NCBI GenBank assembly: GCA_001600415.1
Contig: BCJX01000006.1
Span: forward strand, 1,920,364 to 1,984,363
Reading direction: 5' to 3'
Source of the DNA: Pascua guehoae
Taxonomy: Eukaryota > Basidiomycota > Tremellomycetes > Trichosporonales > Trichosporonaceae
Length of the DNA: 64,000 nt
Shown: in pieces, positions 57,327 through 64,000 of the stretch
Numbering within the stretch: position 1 is the first letter of the stretch
Layout of the letters: each line of letters opens with the position of its first letter
Notes under the pieces: generated by a model
The model's input: only the letters and a program-made list of their open reading frames with translations
What the model was told of the DNA's origin: nothing
The model's database searches: none
Translations under genes and position numbers: made by a program

Positions 57327-58791
57327 ATGTCCGCTCAACTCCATTCGCCACCATCCCCCTCCATGGCGCTCCCGTCTCGCCAGCGCGGCAGCATTGGAAT
57401 GGCCCGTCTCTCGCCAGAAGAGGACGAGCATGACGACGCTATTGCTCGCTCGGCCCTCGAGATCCGTCGCGAGAAGAACCGCATCAAGCAGCGCAACCTT
57501 CGTCGTGAGTCACCGTTGCCTTGCTCGCATCTTGCCTTTTTTTTTCCCCTCTTGTCCTAGCGATCCGTTGGTGCTTTGGCCGCTTGAAACCCCCTGGTGT
57601 CGTGGCTGCGTGCGCCGCCATGTTGTTTTTTCCCTTTTGTCCGCTCTTGACGGGCTGTGCTTGTCCGCCCAGACTTTGAATCTGCGCATATCTCTGCGCC
57701 GACCAGACCCGCATTCACGGTTCCGTAACCTCCCGTCACCACCAACGACCCTCGGTCTCCACTCGGACAAGTCGTTCCTCGAACCAAGTGGCCATCCATG
57801 CACCTGTGCTCGGACCCACTCCCCTTCCCTCCCCTTGTGCTCCACGCCGTCCCCACGCTAACAAGATGCAGTGCGCCGCGCAAACCAGATGGCCGACCTG
57901 GAGCAAAGCGTGACTGCCCTGCGCGCACGGTCGCACGAGCTCGAGGACCGCCTTGCCGCGCTCGAGGCACACGAGGTGTCGCTTCAGCAATGGGTCCGCG
58001 ACCTTGAGAATGCCCTCTCGGCCAACGGCCAGCAAGACCATGTCGACGCCCTTCGCCGCATGTGGTCGTCGCGCACGGCTGGTAACCCGCACAACCATCC
58101 CCTCACGCCGCCGAGCGAGCACCCGCACTCGCCTCCGGGCCCCGCCCACCACAGCCACTCGCACTCGCACTCTCACTCTCACTCTCACTCGCACTCGCAC
58201 TCGCATGCTCCGCAGCGCGACCCACTCGCGACTCTGGCGTCGGCCGCGTCGTCGGCATCGGCGTCGTCGTACCAGTCGCGCAGCGCGAGCATGAATGCCC
58301 GCAAGTGGGTGACCGTTGACGACGAGGAGAACAATGCCCGCAAGCGCCGCCGCGACGACGACTATTCCGCGTCGTCGGCGTCTTCCAGCGCCACTCAGGC
58401 TGGCTCGGGATCGGCCAACAACGGCGGACGCCTTGCATCGCCATCGCGCATGCGCATCGACCAGCTCGTTACTGGACACCCGGCCCCCGCTGAGCAGCCG
58501 ACGTCGCAACCCTGGGCAGCATGGGGCCACCACTCGGCGGCACTCGAGCACGGCCACAGTAGCAGCTCGTTCCCTGCAGGTGCATACGAGCAAAAGCCGC
58601 GCGCCCACGCCCCGACCCACCATTCGTCGCACTCGCACTCGTCGCACGGGTCGCACTCGTCGGGCCACCACCACCACGCCCAGCCTCAGCACGACACGCG
58701 CACGCCGTCGCCCGCCGAGCGCTCGCCACCCACCACGAGCGGTCGTCCCGCGTGGGCCTCGCCCGTGCAGTCGTTTGAGATCCGCCTGTAG
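57327..58791 (+). CDS. bZIP transcription factor with His-Ser repeat
   Basis: A nuclear DNA-binding protein of 365 residues. Exons 57327-57504 and 57872-58791; the 367-nt intron ends in a clear ctaac branch site and gcag acceptor and falls in the basic region. The basic region is REKNRIKQRNLRLRR with Asn51 and Arg59 at the canonical N-x7-R spacing. The zipper follows ten residues after Arg59 with leucines at 69, 76, 83, 90, 97 and 104, six perfect heptads. After it come a Pro/His linker, about ten HS dipeptides (152-171) coded by repeated cactcg/cactct, an acidic-basic patch (ARKRRRDDD) and a second His-rich stretch (GHHHHAQPQH). His-rich tracts can bind metals or simply be repeats. Which bZIP subfamily is unclear. 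It stands alone, with 8.0 kb upstream and over 5 kb downstream without clear genes. Confidence 0.9.
58150..58206 (+). repeat. cactcg/cactct hexamer coding (His-Ser)n
   Basis: In-frame hexanucleotide repeat in the bZIP coding exon. Expansion or contraction would change the number of His-Ser pairs without frameshift. Confidence 0.95.
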
Positions 58792-58952
58792 ACCAGCCGG
58801 ACAGCGTGTGCGCAGGACGCCAGCCAGCCTCGTGACGTGACACTCGGGTTCCGTCGGCATGAAACAAAACGCAGTTGCAGCATTTGTCACTTGTGTAGTG
58901 GTTGTAGAACTATGTACAGGTACGATTAAACCAGGGATCTTTGGGATGCATT

Positions 58953-59092
58953 CTAGCATAACGTTCAAGTTGGTTCTGGTGATTGACAGTGTGCGGGTCC
59001 CGGCTTGTCCTGCGCTCCTAACTCTAGCATAACCTACAAGTTGGATTCTGGTGATTGACAGTGGGTGGATCCACGAGCTGTGCTCCTAACTG
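58953..59092. repeat. 70-bp direct tandem duplication
   Basis: Two copies starting at ctagcataac (58953 and 59023), sharing caagttgg, ttctggtgattgacagtg and a final tgctcctaact or similar, with about 20 differing bases between. It lies about 160 bases after the bZIP stop, likely in or near its 3' UTR. Confidence 0.85.
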
Positions 59093-60050
59093 CCATCACA
59101 TCACAGAAGGACTCGTGTCTCACACAGGTACAGCACGGTGCAGTGCGTGCACGATGCTTACGAGTAAGCAATGTGCATGCTCTCCACTGCTAGCAGCGCT
59201 CGCCCACTGACCGTCCACTGTTCCTGCATCCTCGAAATTCCGGCAGGTCATTGCGACCTGGTGTCTCGTGCACCACTTGCTTTGCACCCAAATAACTCGT
59301 GCCTCTTGGCTTTCCACGTCAAACACCATGGAAGGATCTAAAACACAACCTCGCAAGGCCATGCCAGGCGAACGAGGGCACTGCACTGCACGCCACCCAC
59401 TCACAACAGCGACGACCCGCCCGACTCGTCGACCCGGTTTGGCAAACACGCGCAAAATAACCCGTGCGTATGGATCAGATCAGCACCCCACCCCTACGGC
59501 ACAAGTGACGACACGAGCGTCCACGAGCACGAGCACGAGCGCCTCACACGGGCGGAATGGCATTCCGTCGCTTGTGCAATCGAGCAATCGCGCGCGTGTG
59601 CGCCGCTATGTGTGCATATGTGCATGTGTTTGTGTGTGCGTGGTGCTCGTTATTGCCATTGACATCATTGCGTCTCGAGAAGGTATTCATCGTGATCCCA
59701 GGTATTCATCATAGCGATCACCATGTGTCAAGAACCCCATGCCGGCCATGCCTCACGGGCATGTCGCGCGTCATGCCGCCCCAGGGCGGGTGGAGCACAT
59801 GGACGTCCACATGTGCTCCAAGTGGCACACTGACGGGGTGCATCTCGAACTCTGGTCATGACGTGCGAGTTGGTGCAGCGTGGGGCGTGTTGGGGGCGGC
59901 TCGAGAATTCCTACGAGGCATGTCGAGCGCACGCACGTTTTTGTACGTCGGGGCATGTTTGGAGTCGTGCCGAATGCCTGGGGTGTGTCGTGCAGCGGAA
60001 TGGGGGTGGGGGCCGTCTTGTCGTCGGTTTGACGCTTTCTCCATTGTCCT

Positions 60051-60385
60051 CCCTCTGCAACACGGCGTCGTTGTGGAATCTGGGATCAACGTCCGTGTTG
60101 TCGTTGGGTATCCCCTCTCCCCATTTCCATTCTTCCCCTCTGCCGCAACACAGCGTCATTGTGGAATCTGCAGCGATCAACGTTCGCCATAATGTTGTTC
60201 GGTATCGCCTCACCGCCTTTCCACTCTTTTCCTACAGCTCACGATTGTTCTGTACTATACAGTACTTGTGGATTCCTCGTCCTTGACATGCCTCCCTCAC
60301 TACCTTTGCATTCTTTCCTGCACCTCACGGTTTCCTCTGTACCATGCAGCACTTGTGGATTCCTCGTCCTTACATGCCTCCTTCC
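60051..60385. repeat. four degenerate tandem units of about 70-95 bp
   Basis: Units begin near 60051, 60137, 60232 and 60318. Units 1 and 2 share gtggaatctg and gatcaacgt; units 3 and 4 share cttgtggattcctcgtcctt and acatgcctcc. All four have a C/T-rich end (ttccattcttcc, ttccactcttttcc, ttgcattctttcc). The pairs look like successive duplications of one ancestor. Confidence 0.75.
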
Positions 60386-60511
60386 AGACACCAGACACCA
60401 GACATTTACCAGACACAGACAAGGTTTCTGCCACGGCATGTGTCTGAAGCTCCATCCCGTGCGTGCCACAAGCACATGCCTCAGTGTGATATCCCATCAC
60501 TTCACCCGGAC

Positions 60512-60655
60512 ACCACCACTGCCACTGCCACCACTGCCACTCCTGCCACTGCCACTCGCCTGCCACTCGCCTGCCACTCGCCTNNNNNNCCTGCCACTCG
60601 CCTGCCACTCGCCTGCCACTCGCACTCCCACTCGCACTCGCACTGCCACTGCCAC
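60512..60655. repeat. 11-bp array (ctgccactcgc) with 6-N gap
   Basis: Tandem copies of ctgccactcgc with shorter ccactgc variants at both ends. Six N at 60584-60589 interrupt it, so the copy number is unresolved. Confidence 0.93.
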
Positions 60656-63600
60656 AAGATACACCTTTCCCACCCCCATTTCCCAGTCCTAGACCAAACC
60701 ACACCCACCCGCAACAAGGTTTCGCCACATGTCCCCTGACCCCCATTGCCAATCACCTCGGAGCCCCGTCGCCTGCGACACGCTCGTCGGCGTCGGACGT
60801 CAACATTCCCCGGTACACCGGTCCCCGGATGCACCCCCATGCCCATCGGGGCTTGCCTTGGCCGTGTATAGAAGGGGCGAGGGATACAGGTGATGTGCGC
60901 TCTAAATCTTGAGCAAGCACGTCCAATGGCAGCAAGGCCGAATAGGCACTCTCTACTGGCAAGCAGGCAAGCAGGCAAGCCGCAAGCCTGCCCCAAGCCA
61001 AGGTAAGCCAGTTAAGCCAGCGCTAGCGGAGCGCCACACCTGCGCTGCGCCACGCCGCCACCGCCACATCCCATCCCTCACCCCCTCACCCCTCACCTCT
61101 CACCCCCTCACCCCCTCACCCAACTCCTCGCCCCCGTGCGCATTGGCGGCCCGGCTCGCACATCGGCTCGCACATCGGCTTCCACAGACTGCAAGCTCGT
61201 GTCATACCCGAAACAACAAACCTGGCCCGGACACGCCGCTCGCTTAACGCGTAAGTCGATCAGGTCTGCCGCCGCTGTCACTCTTCCGAACCCACCAACC
61301 CAGCAGAATAGGCGCCGTCGCCGCCACACGCCACTGCGCTACGGTACGGTACGAGGGTATGCTGTCCACACCGAGCCGAGCAGGCCCGTCCAGCTCGAAT
61401 CTGAACGTTCACGATGCCCGCAATGGGGCCGAGGCATGCTCGACCTCTGTTGGGAGTACAGCACAGAGGGAGACAGCGTCCTGCCGCCCCTCACGAACCT
61501 TTTGCCAGATTCTGTAACCTATCCCGTGGCAGTCAGAAAGGTCGCGACCTCGAATGCGGTGCGCCACGCCCATCCCATGAGGCTTTTGGCATATTGCAAC
61601 GCAGGAGATCCAAGGGTTTCGGTGGCAAGCATACCTGGGGCCGCCTTGGAGGCAGTCGCAGCCTTCTGACGGCCACTGTATACAGGCAATGTGGACGACC
61701 GGGCACGCACGGCGCCACGTCCCACGCCCCTCGGGCCCGCCGACGCGCCACGTCATGCTGTGTGACCTGTCGGTTCCGATAGAAGGCAGAAGGCGTGGAA
61801 GGGGTGCAAGAGGTGCATGCGTGCGTAAGTCCCGGGGTTCTGTTGGGCCGTGACGAGCGCGCAGGGTTTGCAGCGATTGCGGCGAGCAGCGAGCGATGTG
61901 CAGTGGTGCTTCAACTCGAGGCCGACTGGTGTTTGCGGTTCAAACTTCTAGCTGCGGTGGGCCAACACGCCACAACGGGCATTCACAAAGCATGCATCCT
62001 GCTTGGTTGCCCGCAGACCATGCCAGCCGAAGCCGAAGCGGAACTCGCCGCCTTGCGGCCCCCAGAGAGAAAGCCCCCGCCGCCGCCTAGCGACAACAAA
62101 GTCAGAGTTAGTCCCCCTCCAGTGGTGAGTGACAGAGTGACGCACACCCTGCCGTGGCGCATGTGGCGGCGCCACAGGTGCGATGAACCCACACAATCGA
62201 GCCAGAAAAACTCTACCCAGCCCAACCCAACCCAACCAGCCAGCCAGTACTGTAGTGCACCATCCGGGCCCAGCCGGCCCACAAGAGACTAACCGTACCC
62301 GGAACTCTACCGCCGTCGTAACCCCACAAGGTGTTGGGAGTCACCCGATCTGCTCGCTCTCGCTCGGTCCGAATGCGCCAAGACATGCATCTCTCAGCGC
62401 CTCAGACAAGATGTGCGCCCTAGATCCCCCTCGTCCTCGTCCGGACCGCTTCGATTCCGACCATTCCGACCGTCCAGATTCCCATCTGGCACCAGAGCTA
62501 ACAGGCGTTTTCGGAGGCAACTCTGGACGCCACGATGGCGAGTTACAGTACAGGCGCCACGTCGCTATTCTCGCCTTGGCGTATCGCCGGCGGGGGCGGG
62601 CTTGGCGTCTGCAAAGGGTGCGGTGCACCGCGTGCAGGAATGGGAGGATCAGCGTGGGCGTTGGGTGGTTGCATTCGACGGCGAGCACCAAGAAGAGCAA
62701 GGCGGCGTGCGTACAAGGACGGGCGAGTACTCACCCTCCCTGGCGTCTGCACCCGACGCGCATACGATTGCTTCCGAACAATGTGCACGGTATGTGGCGA
62801 CTGGCGTGACTCACACGGCTCGAGACAAAAGAACACTCGGACGGTCGACGCCACCTCGAGACGAGACGAGGTAGTCACATGGTGTCTACCGGGGGGGCCA
62901 CGCGCAGCGCATCCAATGCATCTGCTTCCGACCACGCATGCTCCATGCCGAGCCCGGTACCCAGACATTACGCATGCGCACGACGATGCATTGCGCGATG
63001 GCGTGACGCACACTGCACAACTGCGCGCATCTTGCGCCATGCACCCATGCACCCATGCACCCATGCGTGCCGTGGCGACCATACAGTCCTCCTGTACTCG
63101 TGTGGCTGTCTACTGTCCTCTACCGACAGTCGTCGAGCCCAGTCCACAGCGAAAGATCCATCTTGTGGTGACTGTGCCTGAGGCACACTGCACCTGATCC
63201 AGAACCCGACAGATTCTGGAACAGGCGCGGGCGGGTGTCCAACGCTGGCTTTTGGAGGTTGGACGCCTCGTGATGTCTAGTGTCTCACGGGGTCGCAGTG
63301 AGGAATATGGGCATCGTGTTCGGCCCGTATACGTCCTCGATACAGCACAAACAGCCTGACAATTCAGAGGTAGGGGATGCCGAGTGTGCTGGACCGGTTG
63401 GTGCGTTGCTACTACTGTATGCCAGAATCGATCCGCGGTGTGTTGCTCGGGTGAGTGGGGAGGTGCAAAGCGGGACACGCAGGTGGGGACGAGGTGCAAT
63501 CTTGGATTTTAGTCCTCTGGCCACGCTCGATCGCTGGTCCATGACTGGCACGACTCGTACTCGCATGCTGGCACCGCTGGCAGGATCGTTCTGGGGAGCT

Positions 63601-64000
63601 GCAGGTGAGCCAAGTTGTTGGGCGTCAAGTGCTTGCAAGGCGGGAGTGAAAGGACACCAGCTGGCCAGCTGGCGCCACAGACGATGCGGGGGGCCTAGCC
63701 TGTCGTGTTTGTGGTCACGCGTGGTGAACGTGGTGGCACCGACCGGTTGCCGTGGCACGTGTGATCCATGTATGTGACTATGCGCCCCGCGTACTCACCC
63801 CCGTTACTCACGGCCGGTGTTTGCCGCACGAGTGTGCTTTTTTTGTTCACAAATGGTGACATGTGACACTACGTCAGAACACTCACGTGACTGAATTGTA
63901 ACCACCCTACGACGTTTGGATCAACAACACCAGCCCCTCCTGCTGCGTCGCCGAGCCCCTAACGGCCAAGCGGGCCGGAAGAGCGCAGACACCTCGGACA

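Larger units (their letters stand above)
58792..64000. other. at least 5.2 kb without convincing genes, downstream of the bZIP gene
   Basis: Several 160-220 codon frames exist (for example 62535-63197 plus with an ATG), but they are Arg/Pro/Ala/Cys-rich, lack domains and overlap other open frames, as expected from GC-rich DNA. Repeats: a 70-bp direct duplication at 58953-59092, degenerate tandem units at 60051-60385, an 11-bp array at 60512-60655 and catgcacc copies at 63040-63066. No RNA gene recognised. Confidence 0.55.

Noticed and set aside
62535..63197. 220-codon plus frame with ATG near the right end
   Set aside because: Arg/Ala/Cys/His-rich, runs through the catgcacc repeat and shares its span with open frames on both strands.
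1..64000. CRISPR arrays, prophage, operon-type defence systems
   Set aside because: No regularly spaced repeats or bacterial gene style; all genes are eukaryotic with spliceosomal introns.

Overview
The window looks like nuclear DNA of a GC-rich basidiomycete yeast, most likely a tremellomycete of the Trichosporonales type. The reasons are many short spliceosomal introns (about 45-80 nt, donors GTGAGT/GTGCGT/GTACGT, CTAAC-like branch sites), introns in three of four tRNA genes, and a eukaryotic gene set (Rpn13, Rix1-like, RNF10/Mag2-like, flavohaemoglobin). The lineage is inferred from style and gene content; no database search was made. Exon boundaries were worked out by hand from splice signals and frame, and every multi-exon model closes in frame.

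Regions. 1-4.1 kb: a class-III aminotransferase (cut off by the window edge) and an MFS transporter, both on minus. 4.1-7.95 kb: non-coding, with long poly-C tracts and a 100-N gap. 7.95-13.1 kb: an AMP-forming acyl-CoA ligase and a RING-finger protein, both on plus. 14.2-16.3 kb: an aldo-keto reductase. 17.4-18.4 kb: an intron-containing tRNA-Met followed by the 3' half of a sugar transporter with no 5' half. 20.6-22.6 kb: a 3-hydroxyisobutyryl-CoA hydrolase-like protein. 24.1-28.5 kb: a type II membrane glycosyltransferase converging on an FAD monooxygenase. 29.0-29.75 kb: tRNA-Trp and an odd tRNA-Leu. 32.3-41.1 kb: a flavohaemoglobin with a mitochondrial-type leader, an adenosine-deaminase-like enzyme divergent from a METTL21-type methyltransferase, and a Rix1-like ribosome biogenesis protein. 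41.9 kb: tRNA-Gly. 43.0-49.3 kb: proteasome receptor Rpn13 divergent from a 14-exon LtrA-family membrane protein. 49.3-64 kb: a gene-poor stretch holding one clear gene, a bZIP transcription factor with a His-Ser repeat, flanked by at least 8.0 and 5.2 kb without convincing genes.

There is no operon-like system. The genes cover amino-acid and fatty-acid catabolism (acyl-CoA ligase, hydroxyisobutyryl-CoA hydrolase), redox and nitrosative stress (flavohaemoglobin, aldo-keto reductase, FAD monooxygenase), protein turnover (Rpn13, RING protein) and ribosome synthesis. No clearly new multi-gene system was found. The most unusual items are the gene-poor bZIP neighbourhood, the microexons and 1.1-kb intron of the LtrA-like gene, a 129-bp fold-back element, the aberrant tRNA-Leu, a minisatellite inside an intron, and several long poly-C/poly-G tracts.
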